Part shown: positions 41,885 to 51,411 of the stretch, piece by piece | How the letters are laid out: the number at the start of each line of letters is the position of its first letter | How positions within the stretch are numbered: position 1 is the stretch's first letter | NCBI GenBank assembly: GCA_020848545.1 | Contig: JADLHZ010000108.1 | Span: 62,001 to 126,000, forward strand | Length of the DNA: 64,000 nucleotides | Direction: 5' to 3' | Source of the DNA: Deltaproteobacteria bacterium | Lineage (GTDB): Bacteria > Myxococcota > JADLHZ01 | Position numbers and translations under genes: made by a program | Notes under the pieces: generated by a model | Told to the model about the DNA's origin: nothing | Database searches by the model: none | What the model saw: only the letters and a program-made list of their open reading frames with translations

Positions 41885-44062
41885 ATGATGCGGCTGCACC
41901 AGGCCCTGCCCTTCTCGATCGCACTCTCGCTCGCCGCGTTCATCGGCGTCTCCGTCGTCACGAGCGACGCGGTCGCGGCGAAGAAGAAGAAGAAGAAGGA
42001 CGCCAAAGACAAAGACAAGGCGAAGGACAAGGACCCGAAAGACGAAGGTGGCTTCGACTTCGGCGGCCCAGCGACGCCCGCACCCGCGCCGGCCGCGACG
42101 CCGACCCCCGCCCCGGCACCAGCGGCGACCCCAGCGCCCGCTCCTACTCCGGCTCCTGCGCCGGCAGCGACGCCAGCGGCTGCGCCGACCGCACCTCCAC
42201 CTGCCGCGCCGGCGGCTGCGCCCGCCAAGAGCACGCCGGCGCCGACCGCGTCGCGCACCTCGCGCAAGCGCCGGCCGAAGGCCAAAGGCGGCGGCGCCGT
42301 GTTCGACTTCTCGGAAGAGTCCGCGGAGAAGGTGGAGCTCAAGGTCTCGAACCTCGAGAAGGATCGCTTCGAAAAAGCGAACGACTACACGATCGACGAG
42401 CGTTGGGAAGCCGCGGCCGGCGAATGGATCGCGATCTTGGAAGATCCGAAGAGCGAGCCGTATCACAAGGAAGCGCAGTACCAGCTCGCCAAGGCCACTT
42501 ATAAGCTCGGGCTCTACAACGCCGCGCTCAGCCGTTTTCAGGCGATCATCATCCAGGGCGAGCAACACCCGCGCTATCAGAAGGCCGTCGAGTGGCTCTT
42601 CTTCATCAGCCGAAAGCTCGTCGACGAAACCGGCGTGCTCGAAGAGCTCGCGCAGTTCACCGGCGTGCAGTGGCCGAAGAAGTACCGCAACGAGTACCGC
42701 TACCTGCTCGCGAAGTATCAGTACCTGCGCGCGTACGAGCTCGAAGTTCTGCGCATCCAGGAAGAGCAAGCGGCGAAGTACAAGACGGGCAGCACCGCGG
42801 CGCCCGCGTTCGACTTCTCGGGCGGCGGCACCGAGGAGAAATCGACCGCGATGGACTTCTCGGCCGAAGCGACGCCGCAGCCGAGCGCGTTCGACTTCAC
42901 CGGCGACGAAGGCTCAGGCGGCAACAAGAACATCGGCTCGATGGAGTTCACGACCGAGGACGTCGAGGGCAAGAAGACGACCGAGAAGCTCGTCGACGTC
43001 ATCGCCGACGCGCGCAAGTTGTTGTCACAAATACCACCAGCCTCTCGCTACTTCCCGCGCGGAAAATATCTCGAAGGCTTGCTGAACTTCTTGGAGAACC
43101 AAGATCAGTTCGCGGTCGACGCGTTCCGCCAGGTCATCCGCCTGTTGAACCCACGCAAGGGGAAGATGAGCGATCCGAAACTGCGTGAGAGCGCGTTCTT
43201 GTCGCTCGCGCGCGCGCACTACGGCTACAAGCAGTACCGCGCCGCCGCTTACTACTACTCGAAGGTCGAGCGTGGATCAGACTCTTGGCTAGACTCGATG
43301 TTCGAATCGAGCTGGGCGTTCTTCCGGCTCGGCGACTACGAAAAAGCGCTCGGCAACCTGGTCACGCTGCACTCACCCTTCTTCATCAACGAGTACTACC
43401 CGGAGTCGCAGATCCTGAAGGCCGTGATCTTCTTCGACAAGTGCCGTTACGAAGAGACGAAGATCATCCTCCGAGAGTTCAACGCGCTGTACCGCCCGCT
43501 GATCGAAGCGATCAAGAAGCTGAACGAAGAGCAGCTGACGCCGGATCAGTACTACAGCCGCCTCGTGCTGCTGCAGAAGGAGTCGGCGAAGGATCAGCAA
43601 AAACTCCTCGCGCGCATCTTGAGCATCGCCCTCGGCGAGCAAGACGTGCGCCGCGCCGACGCGTCGGTGCGCGAGGTCGAGCGCGAGATCGGCGACGTCA
43701 AGAAGCTGCCGAAGGCGCTCTCGGATTCGCAGTACGCGAAGACGACGATCGAAGAGCTCGAGAAGGTGCTGAAGAGCCGGCAAAGCCGCGCGGGCGACCT
43801 CGCCAAAAAGCGCATCGAGCGCGAGTACCTGCACCTGCGCGACTTGCTCGGCCAGGCGTACCGCATCCAGTTCGAGACGGCGACCGTCGAGAAGACGTCG
43901 TTCGAAGGCAAGCTCACCGGCGAGCAGCTGACGCCCGAGCTGAAGAAGAAGCGCGACAGCGTGGCGACGGACGACGAGAAGATCTACTGGCCCTTCGACG
44001 GCGAGTACTGGGAAGACGAGCTCGGGACCTATCAGTACGCGCTCGGTCAGAGCTGTGACTAA
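41885..44062 (+). CDS. gltC: Periplasmic TPR protein, GltC-like
   Basis: 725 residues. The ATG at 41885 follows GTGAGGAA and starts a signal peptide ending near AVAA; a poly-Lys stretch follows. A disordered Pro/Ala region (about 60-125) and a second linker (about 300-370) carry recurring phenylalanine motifs: FDFGG, FDFSEE, FDFSGG, MDFSAE, FDFTGD, MEFTTE. Between and after them lie tetratricopeptide helices. The position after the barrel pair and TPR content match GltC; the FDF motifs may bind a partner. Identification is by context and architecture. Confidence 0.68.
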   Translation: MMRLHQALPFSIALSLAAFIGVSVVTSDAVAAKKKKKKDAKDKDKAKDKDPKDEGGFDFGGPATPAPAPAATPTPAPAPAATPAPAPTPAPAPAATPAAAPTAPPPAAPAAAPAKSTPAPTASRTSRKRRPKAKGGGAVFDFSEESAEKVELKVSNLEKDRFEKANDYTIDERWEAAAGEWIAILEDPKSEPYHKEAQYQLAKATYKLGLYNAALSRFQAIIIQGEQHPRYQKAVEWLFFISRKLVDETGVLEELAQFTGVQWPKKYRNEYRYLLAKYQYLRAYELEVLRIQEEQAAKYKTGSTAAPAFDFSGGGTEEKSTAMDFSAEATPQPSAFDFTGDEGSGGNKNIGSMEFTTEDVEGKKTTEKLVDVIADARKLLSQIPPASRYFPRGKYLEGLLNFLENQDQFAVDAFRQVIRLLNPRKGKMSDPKLRESAFLSLARAHYGYKQYRAAAYYYSKVERGSDSWLDSMFESSWAFFRLGDYEKALGNLVTLHSPFFINEYYPESQILKAVIFFDKCRYEETKIILREFNALYRPLIEAIKKLNEEQLTPDQYYSRLVLLQKESAKDQQKLLARILSIALGEQDVRRADASVREVEREIGDVKKLPKALSDSQYAKTTIEELEKVLKSRQSRAGDLAKKRIEREYLHLRDLLGQAYRIQFETATVEKTSFEGKLTGEQLTPELKKKRDSVATDDEKIYWPFDGEYWEDELGTYQYALGQSCD

Positions 44063-44085
44063 TTGAGGGGAACTAGGGACATGCC

Positions 44086-47000
44086 ATGAAGAGGCGCTCG
44101 ATATTCCTCGCTGCACTGAGTGCCGCGCTGATCGGCACCACGCCGATCGCGCTGCGCGCCGACGCCGCGAAAAAAGGGAAGAAAGCCGCCGCGGCCAAGA
44201 AGGACAAGAAAGACAAGAAGGACAAAGATCCTGCCGACGCGGCCAAGGAGAGCAAGAACGCCGCGGTCGTCAAGAAGGACATCAAGAAGGAAGCGTCGCT
44301 CGATCCGAAGTCGGACTTCAAAGGCCCGGTCGGCTCTGAAGCCGCGTCGAAGTTCGAGCCGAAAGCGGTCGTCGGCGAGCGCATGGGCCCGGCGCTCAAG
44401 ATCGATTCGTTCCGCGCCAAGCTCGAGAAGAACATCGGCGCCAAACGCGAAGAACAACTGAAGCAGCTCGAGCAGATCCTCGAGTTCACCAACGACGAGC
44501 AGGAGAAAGCGAGCCTGTACTTCCGTCGCGGCGAGCTCATCTGGGAGAAGTCGAAGGAGTTCTTCTTCAAGTCGCAAGAAGCGTCGACGCAAGCCGACGA
44601 AGACAAGTTCGCGGCCGAGTCCAAGAAGCTGCAGCAGGACGCCGTCGCCGACTACAAGCGCGTCGTCAAAGATTATCCGCAGTTCGAGCGCGTCGACGAA
44701 GTGCTCTACTACTTGGGCGTCAGCTTGATCGAGCTCGGGCAGAGCGAAGAGGCGTCCGAGTACTACCGCCGCCTGATCAGCGAGTTTCCAAACTCGCAGT
44801 ACGTTCCGGACGCGTGGCTCGCGGTCGGCGACTTCTTCTTCGACAAGGCCGATCTGCAAAAAGCGCTGAAGGCGTACCAGAAGGCCGAGGAGTTCACCGA
44901 GAGCACGGTCTACGGCTTCGCCGTCTACAAGCAGGGTTGGTGCTACATCAACTCGGGCGAGTGGGAAAAGGCGATGGACCGCTTCCGCAAGGTCATCAAG
45001 TACGCCGACACGCAGCTCAAGAGCGGCAACAAGGCGCGCCTGTCGCTGCGCAAGGAAGCGCAGAAGGACTACGTGCGTTCGTACTCGAACGTCGGCACCG
45101 GCAGAGAAGCGAAGGCCGACTTCCTGAAGGTCGGCGGCAAAGACAACTACCGCGCGATGCTCGAGTCGCTCGGCAACATCTACGTCGACCAGGGTAAGCA
45201 CAAGGACGTCATCGCGCTCTTCTCGGATCTCATCCAAGACACGCCGAACAGCACGCGAAACGCCGTGTTCCAGGGCCGCGTCGTCGAAGCGGCGTCGCGC
45301 CTCGGCAACAAGAAGTACACGGTGAGCGAGTCGCGCAAGCTCGCGAACATCTACCTCAAGATCAAGAAGACTTCGGCCGAGACCACCGATCCGGCAAAGA
45401 AGGAAGAGATCGAGAAGGACCTGAAGAACGCCGCCGACGTCAGCGAGAACACCGTGCGGCGCTTGGCGACGAGCTACCACCAAGAAGCGATCAAGACGAA
45501 GAACGAGGACCTCTACGGCCTGGCGATGGAGCTCTACAGCGACTACCTCTCGCTCTTCCCCGACACGATCTACGCCTACGACATGCGCTTCTTCTACGCC
45601 GAGCTCCTCTACAAGCTCGAGGAGTTCGAGAAGGCCGCGGTGCAGTACTCGATGGTCGTCGACATGCGCCCCGACCCGAACGCGACCGAGCCGGAGAAGA
45701 AGCCGCGCTTCTTGCTCCTTGCCGCCGAAGAGGCCGTGCGCTCGTACGACAACGTGGTCAGCGACCTGGACAAGAAGAACCCGCCGAAGGTCGTCGGCAT
45801 CGAGCCGGTGCCGTTGCCGGAGCTGAAGGCCGCGTTGATCAAGGCCTGCGAGCGCTACCTCTTCTACGTGCCGAAGGGCCCGCGCGTCGTCGAGATCGGC
45901 TACAAGATGGCGCGCATCTATTACATCTACAACCAGTTCGAGAAAGCAGCGCCTGCGTTCCTGCAAATCGCGCGCGAGCACCCAAAGCACGAGACGGCCG
46001 TCTACTCGGCGAACCTCGTGCTCGACATCTACAACGGCTTGAAGGACTACGAGACGCTCGAGAAGCTCGCGCGCGAGTTCTACGACAACAAAGAGCTCGG
46101 CGATCCGAAGTCGAAGGGCGAGTGGCGCGGCATCATCGAGTCGGCCACGTTCAAGAAGATCGAGCAACGCGAGAAGAGCAAAGACTACCTCTCCGCCGCC
46201 GACGCTTACATGGCGTTCACCAAGGAGTTCCCGGACAGCCAGTACGTCGAGAAGTCGGTGTACAACGCCGCCGTCAACTACGACAAAGGCGGCAAGCTCG
46301 ACCAAGCGATCTCGACCCGGCGCTACTTGATCGACAAGTTTCCGAAGTCCGAGCTCGTCCCGACCGTGCTCTACAACATCGCCGAATCCTACGAGCGCGT
46401 CGCCGACTTCGAGAAGGCCGCCACCGAGTACGAGCTCTTCGCGCAACGCTACAACACAGACAAGCGCGCCGAGGATGCGCTCTTCAACGCCGGCGTCTAT
46501 CGCAGGACGCTCCTGCAGCACGTGAAGGCCAAGGAGAGCTTCTACGCGTATCTGAAGGCGTACCCGAACGCGGCCGAGTCGACGAAGGTGCAGTTCTCGC
46601 TCTGCGAGATGCAGGAAGAGCGCAAGGACTGGGGCGGCGCTGAAGCTTGCTACTTCGACTTTTATCGCAAGAACAAAGCCAAAGACGTCGATCGCTGGCT
46701 GACGGCGCAGTACAAGCGCGGCCTCATCTTCCGCGACAAGACGAAGTACATGAAGGGCGCGCACGAAGCGCTCGACGACTTCGAGAAGCAAGCGACGAAG
46801 AAGATGAAGGAGATGGGCAAAGAGTTCGCGCAGAAGATGCCCTACGTGAACGAAGGCCTCGCCGCGCTCGCGCTGATCCAAGCCGAAGGAGAGTTCGCCG
46901 AGTACAAGCGGCTGAACTTCAAGGACCCGGGCAACGAGAAGGCGTTCAAGAAGTCGCTCGACGAGAAGCTCGAGCGTCTGAAGAAGGTGAAGAAGACCTT

Positions 47001-47673
47001 CGAGAGCGTGATCATCACCTACAAGGAGCCGGACACGACCCTCGCCGCCCTCTATTATATGGCGGAGAGCCTGCGTGACGTCATCCGCGCCTTCAACGAA
47101 ACCCCGATCCCGAAGGAAGTCACCGTCGAGGGCAAGAAGATCAAGCTCACCGACGAGCTGAAGGAAATGTACAAGGAGAAGCTCAAGGCCGAGACGCTGC
47201 CCTTCGAAGAGCAGGCGATCGAGGCGTACAAGGCGTGCAACAAGAAGGCGAACGACCTCGGCGTCTATAACCGCTGGAGCGTGAAGGCCTTGGAGCGCTT
47301 GCATGACTACCGGCCGGACGAGTTCCCGCTGATCACCGAGATGAAGTTGAAGCCACAGACCACGCTCGTGCTCTCGCGCGCGCCGCTCTACACCGAGCTG
47401 CCGAAGGCTGCTGCGCCGGTCGAGGCGGAAGCCCCGGTGCAGCCCGCGAAGAAGATTAGCACCGAGCCCGCGAAGGCCGACGACAAAGCGAAGCCGGCGA
47501 GCGACAAGAAGCCGGACGACAAGAAGCCGGACGAGAAGAAGCCCGAAGAGAAGAAGCCCGACGCGAAGAAGTCGGACACCGTGGCCAAGGCGAGCGAGAA
47601 GCCGGGCGACAAGAAGGCCGACGAGCAGGTGAAGAAGGACGAGAACGCCAAAGAAGAAGAGCCGAAGGACTGA
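44086..47673 (+). CDS. gltD: Very long periplasmic TPR protein, GltD/AgmU-like
   Basis: 1195 residues, close to the length I recall for M. xanthus AgmU (GltD). Signal peptide (1-25), a Lys-rich linker, then tetratricopeptide-type repeats to about residue 1090 (for example EASEYYRRLISEFPNSQYVPDAW), many with the FP-x-S spacing of periplasmic TPR proteins. The last ~100 residues are a Lys/Asp/Pro repeat tail (DKKPDDKKPDEKKPEEKKPD). It probably forms a scaffold across the periplasm. It starts 23 bp after gltC and ends 3 bp before the gltE-like gene. Confidence 0.75.
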   Translation: MKRRSIFLAALSAALIGTTPIALRADAAKKGKKAAAAKKDKKDKKDKDPADAAKESKNAAVVKKDIKKEASLDPKSDFKGPVGSEAASKFEPKAVVGERMGPALKIDSFRAKLEKNIGAKREEQLKQLEQILEFTNDEQEKASLYFRRGELIWEKSKEFFFKSQEASTQADEDKFAAESKKLQQDAVADYKRVVKDYPQFERVDEVLYYLGVSLIELGQSEEASEYYRRLISEFPNSQYVPDAWLAVGDFFFDKADLQKALKAYQKAEEFTESTVYGFAVYKQGWCYINSGEWEKAMDRFRKVIKYADTQLKSGNKARLSLRKEAQKDYVRSYSNVGTGREAKADFLKVGGKDNYRAMLESLGNIYVDQGKHKDVIALFSDLIQDTPNSTRNAVFQGRVVEAASRLGNKKYTVSESRKLANIYLKIKKTSAETTDPAKKEEIEKDLKNAADVSENTVRRLATSYHQEAIKTKNEDLYGLAMELYSDYLSLFPDTIYAYDMRFFYAELLYKLEEFEKAAVQYSMVVDMRPDPNATEPEKKPRFLLLAAEEAVRSYDNVVSDLDKKNPPKVVGIEPVPLPELKAALIKACERYLFYVPKGPRVVEIGYKMARIYYIYNQFEKAAPAFLQIAREHPKHETAVYSANLVLDIYNGLKDYETLEKLAREFYDNKELGDPKSKGEWRGIIESATFKKIEQREKSKDYLSAADAYMAFTKEFPDSQYVEKSVYNAAVNYDKGGKLDQAISTRRYLIDKFPKSELVPTVLYNIAESYERVADFEKAATEYELFAQRYNTDKRAEDALFNAGVYRRTLLQHVKAKESFYAYLKAYPNAAESTKVQFSLCEMQEERKDWGGAEACYFDFYRKNKAKDVDRWLTAQYKRGLIFRDKTKYMKGAHEALDDFEKQATKKMKEMGKEFAQKMPYVNEGLAALALIQAEGEFAEYKRLNFKDPGNEKAFKKSLDEKLERLKKVKKTFESVIITYKEPDTTLAALYYMAESLRDVIRAFNETPIPKEVTVEGKKIKLTDELKEMYKEKLKAETLPFEEQAIEAYKACNKKANDLGVYNRWSVKALERLHDYRPDEFPLITEMKLKPQTTLVLSRAPLYTELPKAAAPVEAEAPVQPAKKISTEPAKADDKAKPASDKKPDDKKPDEKKPEEKKPDAKKSDTVAKASEKPGDKKADEQVKKDENAKEEEPKD

Positions 47674-47676
47674 GCC

Positions 47677-48966
47677 ATGTGTAGAAAACCATACATTGCA
47701 TCGTTCCTTCTCTTGATGGCTTGCGGTGGCGGCACGAAAGCGGGCCCGCCACCCGACGTCGCGCCGCGAAAAGAACGCACGCCCGAGCAAGGGCCGACCG
47801 CGTCGCAGGCCGCCGCGAAGAAGTTCGGTGAGGCGGTCGCCGAGCTCGACACGCAGAAGAAGGCAGGCAAGGTCGACCTCGTCGCGCTGAAGCCGCTCTT
47901 CGAAGCGGCGGCCAAAGAGGACAAGCAGTTCGCCGAAGCGCACTACAACTTGGGCGTCATCGCGGAAGCTGAAGGCAAAGCGCAGGACGCCGAGAAGTCG
48001 TACCGCCTCGCGCTCGCGATCGACAGCAAGCTCGGCCTCGCGGCGACGAACCTCGCGGGCGTCCTCGTCGATCAAGGCAAGGTCGACGACGCGCTCAAGA
48101 TGCTCGAGAGCTTCGTCAAGGTCGATCCGTCGCAAGCCCGCCCACGCGTCGCGCTCGCGCAGATCTACCGCGACAAGAAGCGCTACGAAGACGCGCTCGA
48201 GCAGTGCCGCGCTGCGCTCCAACGCGATCCGCGCAACCTGGAAGCGTTCGAGACGATGTCAGTGACCTACGCAGACATGGGCAACCCACCGATGAGCCGC
48301 CTGGTCGGCGCGCGCGGGCTCAAGGTCGACGACAAGGACGCGATCATCCACTACACGCGCGGGCGCTTGGTGCTCGCCGAGAACAAGATCCCCGAGGCCG
48401 TGCTCGAGTTCAAGCGCGCGTTGGAAGCGAACCCCGACCTGCGCGGCGCGCGGATCGATCTGGCCGAGGTGGCGCTCAACTACCGCGACTTCGGCAACGC
48501 CAAGCTGCACTACTCCGAGCTCTTGAAGCAGACGCCGAACGACCTCGCGCTGCTCGTCAACCTCGGCATCGCCAACAAGGGCCTCGGGCTCACCGACGAA
48601 GCAAAGGCGGCGTACGAAAAAGCGCTGCAGCTCGACAAGCAGAACCCCGCCGCGACCATGAACCTCGCGATCCTGTACCACCGGAACCTGAACGACTTCG
48701 CGCAGGCCCTGAAGTACTACCAACTCTACGAGCAGAAGCCGGCGGCCGAAGGCGGACCAGACGCTGCGACGATCAAGGCGGCGATCACCGAGCTCGAGCA
48801 GACGATCGCCGCGCTCAAAGAAGCCGAGAAGTTCGAGCAGATGGAGAAAGAGCGCGCGGCGACGCAACCGGCACAGCCAGAACAACCGCCGCCGGGCGAC
48901 GGCGCACAGCAACCCACACCGGACGGACAGGCGGCGCCAGCGTCACAGCCCACCGGGGCACAGTGA
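47677..48966 (+). CDS. gltE: TPR lipoprotein, GltE/AglT-like
   Basis: 429 residues. Signal peptide with lipobox LMAC near residue 16, then about eight tetratricopeptide repeats (AHYNLGVIAEAEGKAQDAEKSYRLAL is typical) and a Gln/Pro-rich tail. Lipid-anchored TPR protein directly after a GltD-like protein is the arrangement of AglT in M. xanthus, an outer-membrane-attached component. No catalytic function is expected. Confidence 0.78.
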   Translation: MCRKPYIASFLLLMACGGGTKAGPPPDVAPRKERTPEQGPTASQAAAKKFGEAVAELDTQKKAGKVDLVALKPLFEAAAKEDKQFAEAHYNLGVIAEAEGKAQDAEKSYRLALAIDSKLGLAATNLAGVLVDQGKVDDALKMLESFVKVDPSQARPRVALAQIYRDKKRYEDALEQCRAALQRDPRNLEAFETMSVTYADMGNPPMSRLVGARGLKVDDKDAIIHYTRGRLVLAENKIPEAVLEFKRALEANPDLRGARIDLAEVALNYRDFGNAKLHYSELLKQTPNDLALLVNLGIANKGLGLTDEAKAAYEKALQLDKQNPAATMNLAILYHRNLNDFAQALKYYQLYEQKPAAEGGPDAATIKAAITELEQTIAALKEAEKFEQMEKERAATQPAQPEQPPPGDGAQQPTPDGQAAPASQPTGAQ

Positions 48967-49060
48967 TCGTTGAAACCGCGGCACGGCGTGCGGCGTTAAA
49001 ATGATGAGGGTTTGGCAAAGAGCCGGGTAGAATGGCGTAGGATGTAGACTCGGAGGTCGT

Positions 49061-49324
49061 ATGCGCAGAACGAAGATCATCGCGCTCTTTGCCCTCGCCA
49101 CATTGTGGTCGAGCGGCGCCCTCGCGGCCGATGCCCCGAAGGGTGGCGGCGAAGTTTATCAGAAGCAGCAAGTCGTCGACTTCGGCGACGACACGATCGA
49201 AGGCGACTTGACCAAGCCGGACGGCGAAATGTTCGACGCGCGCAAGCGGGCGCGCCATAAGAAGCTGATTCGCTATCGCGAGCACTTCCGCAGCGAAGTG
49301 CTGCAATCGATTCGGGCGCTCTAG
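49061..49324 (+). CDS. Small periplasmic protein, GltF-like
   Basis: 87 residues: signal peptide ending in ALAA (residues 1-22), then a short conserved-looking part VYQKQQVVDFGDDTIEGDL and a basic C-terminal helix. The ATG is preceded by GGAGG. Its placement between GltE-like and GltG-like genes fits GltF (CglF) in M. xanthus; the sequence itself is too short for independent recognition. The 94-bp gap before it is the largest from the GltC-like gene onward. Confidence 0.6.
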   Translation: MRRTKIIALFALATLWSSGALAADAPKGGGEVYQKQQVVDFGDDTIEGDLTKPDGEMFDARKRARHKKLIRYREHFRSEVLQSIRAL

Positions 49325-49344
49325 AGGGATCCGAGCAGGGACAC

Positions 49345-51411
49345 ATGGCACAAGCGATCACATTGCAGGTTTACCGCGGCGATCAGCTGATCTCGACGCA
49401 GACTTTCGACCGCGACGTCATCAAGATCGGTCGCCTGCCGTCGGCGCAGCTCCGGCTCGATGACTTGAAGGTGGCGCGTATTCACGCGGTCATCGAGATC
49501 CCGAGCGGTGGCAAAGAGTTCTTCCTGCAAGACATGGGCAGCGCCGAAGGCACCTTCCTGAACGGCGAGAAGATCAAGCGCACGAAGCTGAAGGATCAAG
49601 ATCAGATCGTCGTCGGCGAGACGCGGCTCTTCGTCATGATGGGCGGGGCCAAGGCGGCGCAGCCCGGCATGCCGATGCAGCAGCCCATGCAGCAGCCGAT
49701 GCAGCAGCAGCCGATGATGCAGCAGCCGATGATGCAGCAGCAGCCGATGCAGCAGCGTCCGATGCAGCCGCAACCGGGCATGCAAGCGCAACCACGGCCG
49801 GCGCAGCCGATGGGCCAGATGCAGCAGCCGCAGCAACAAATGCCGATGGCGCAGCCCGTGTTCACGCCGGCGCAGCCGTTTCAGCCGCCGCAGCAGGGCG
49901 GCCAGCCGAAGATGCCGAACTTCGATCCGCGCAGCATCGGTTTCTCGCAGCCGATCGAGCGCATCGGCACCGCGGCGATGGATCGCGCGGCGTTCGACGA
50001 CGGTGGCGTCGGCCTCGAGCCGGAAAAGCCAGTCTCGGTCGACAACCGCGCGCTCGAGCTGCGCATGTATTGGGGCGACATCATCCTCGACATCTCGCAC
50101 TTGGAGATGCCGAAGCACGCGAAGCAGATCACCATCGGCGAGACGCGCAACACCGACATCTTCATCTCGTCGGAAGGCTTGCCGAAGGAAGAGTTTCCGC
50201 TCATCCGCCACACCGACGGCCAATACGTCCTCACCTTCTTCAACGACTTGGAAGGCGAAGTGCAGCATGGCGGCGAGCTGAAGACGCTCAAGGACATGCG
50301 GGCGTCGTCGCGGGTGCAAAAAGACGAAGAGATGGAAGGCTGCTACCGCTTGAACATGGACGTCGGCACGAAAGCGATCGTCCACTGGGGCGGCTTGACG
50401 ATGGCGATGCGCTTCGTGCCGCCGCCGCAGAAGCTCATCGGCACGGGGATGAACCTCGACTTTCAGTTCGTCAACATCATCGTTATCGTGTTCTTCATGA
50501 TGGTTGGCTCGATCTTCTCGCTCTCGCTCTACCCGTACGAGGCCGAGGCGCTGAACGAAGAGCTGATGAAGAGCGACAACAAGTTCGCGCAGTTCATCTT
50601 GGAGCCCCCGAAGCCACCTGAGCAGCAGAAGGCCGCGCAGGAGTTCTTGAACAAGCTGCAGGAGAAGGAAGCAGCCGGCCCGTCGAAGGCGAAGGCCGAC
50701 GAAGGCAAGTTCGGCAAGGACAAGGCGCCGCAAGCGGACGCGCACTCCGCGCAAAAAGCGATCAAGCCGGACGACAAGGAAGTCCTGAAGAACGCCGGTA
50801 TCTTCAAAGCCTTGGGCGCGGGCGGCTTCTCGCAAGTCATCGGCTCGAACAGCGGCCTCGGCGGCGACGTGCAGAACGCGCTCGGTAACCTGACCGGCAA
50901 GACCGCGGGCGACTCCGGCGGCCTCGGTGGCCTCGGCCTGAAAGGCTCGGGCCCCGGCGGCGGCGGCATCGGCGACTCGATCGGCCTCGCCAAGGGCGTG
51001 AGCACCAGCGGCCGTATCGGCGGCGCCGCCAACTATGGCTCGGATCAGGGCAAGCTCGGAGCCAAGCGCGACACCGACATCAACTTGGCAGACGCGCCGC
51101 CGGTCGTGCAGGGCTCGCTCGACCCGGCGTTGATCAAGAAGGTCATCCAAGAAAACCGCAACGCGATCCGCTACTGCTACGAGCGCGAGCTGCAGGTGAA
51201 AAAAGATCTCGCCGGTATCATCAAGACGCAGTTCATCATCGGCCCGGGCGGCAACGTCACGATGTCGGTGGTCAAAGACTCGACGATGAAGAACCCGAAC
51301 GTCGAGAGCTGCATCGCTTCGAAGATCCGCGGCCTGCTCTTTCCGAAGCCAAAGGGCGGCGGCATCGTCATCGTGAACTATCCGTTCGTGTTCAAATCGG
51401 CGGGAGGCTGA
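49345..51411 (+). CDS. gltG: FHA / transmembrane / AgmX-PglI C-terminal protein, GltG-like
   Basis: 688 residues. The N-terminal FHA domain has IGRLPSAQLRLDDLKVARIHAVIE (about 27-52). A Met/Gln/Pro low-complexity segment (about 110-190) follows, then a second beta-rich domain, one transmembrane helix (about 375-395) and a Gly-rich linker. The C-terminal ~100 residues (INLA to the end, with VIQENRNAIRYCYERELQ and KNPNVESCIASKIRGLLFP) match the AgmX/PglI C-terminal domain, a TonB-C-like module. FHA domains read phosphothreonine, so cytoplasmic phosphorylation may be linked to the envelope complex. Confidence 0.88.
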   Translation: MAQAITLQVYRGDQLISTQTFDRDVIKIGRLPSAQLRLDDLKVARIHAVIEIPSGGKEFFLQDMGSAEGTFLNGEKIKRTKLKDQDQIVVGETRLFVMMGGAKAAQPGMPMQQPMQQPMQQQPMMQQPMMQQQPMQQRPMQPQPGMQAQPRPAQPMGQMQQPQQQMPMAQPVFTPAQPFQPPQQGGQPKMPNFDPRSIGFSQPIERIGTAAMDRAAFDDGGVGLEPEKPVSVDNRALELRMYWGDIILDISHLEMPKHAKQITIGETRNTDIFISSEGLPKEEFPLIRHTDGQYVLTFFNDLEGEVQHGGELKTLKDMRASSRVQKDEEMEGCYRLNMDVGTKAIVHWGGLTMAMRFVPPPQKLIGTGMNLDFQFVNIIVIVFFMMVGSIFSLSLYPYEAEALNEELMKSDNKFAQFILEPPKPPEQQKAAQEFLNKLQEKEAAGPSKAKADEGKFGKDKAPQADAHSAQKAIKPDDKEVLKNAGIFKALGAGGFSQVIGSNSGLGGDVQNALGNLTGKTAGDSGGLGGLGLKGSGPGGGGIGDSIGLAKGVSTSGRIGGAANYGSDQGKLGAKRDTDINLADAPPVVQGSLDPALIKKVIQENRNAIRYCYERELQVKKDLAGIIKTQFIIGPGGNVTMSVVKDSTMKNPNVESCIASKIRGLLFPKPKGGGIVIVNYPFVFKSAGG
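49671..49771. repeat. CAG-rich tandem repeat coding for Met-Gln-Gln-Pro
   Basis: Imperfect units of CAGCAGCCGATG and close variants encode the low-complexity part of the GltG-like protein. Slippage here could alter linker length without a frameshift. Confidence 0.8.

Noticed and set aside
44059-48222. A 1387-codon open frame on the minus strand
   Set aside because: It lies fully antisense to the GltD- and GltE-like genes. Its Arg/Leu/Val-rich repetitive protein is what results from reading repetitive GC-rich TPR genes backwards; it has no domain or signal peptide.
49671-49771. CRISPR-like array
   Set aside because: The repeat is short, contiguous, in frame and codes for Met/Gln/Pro low complexity; there are no unique spacers.
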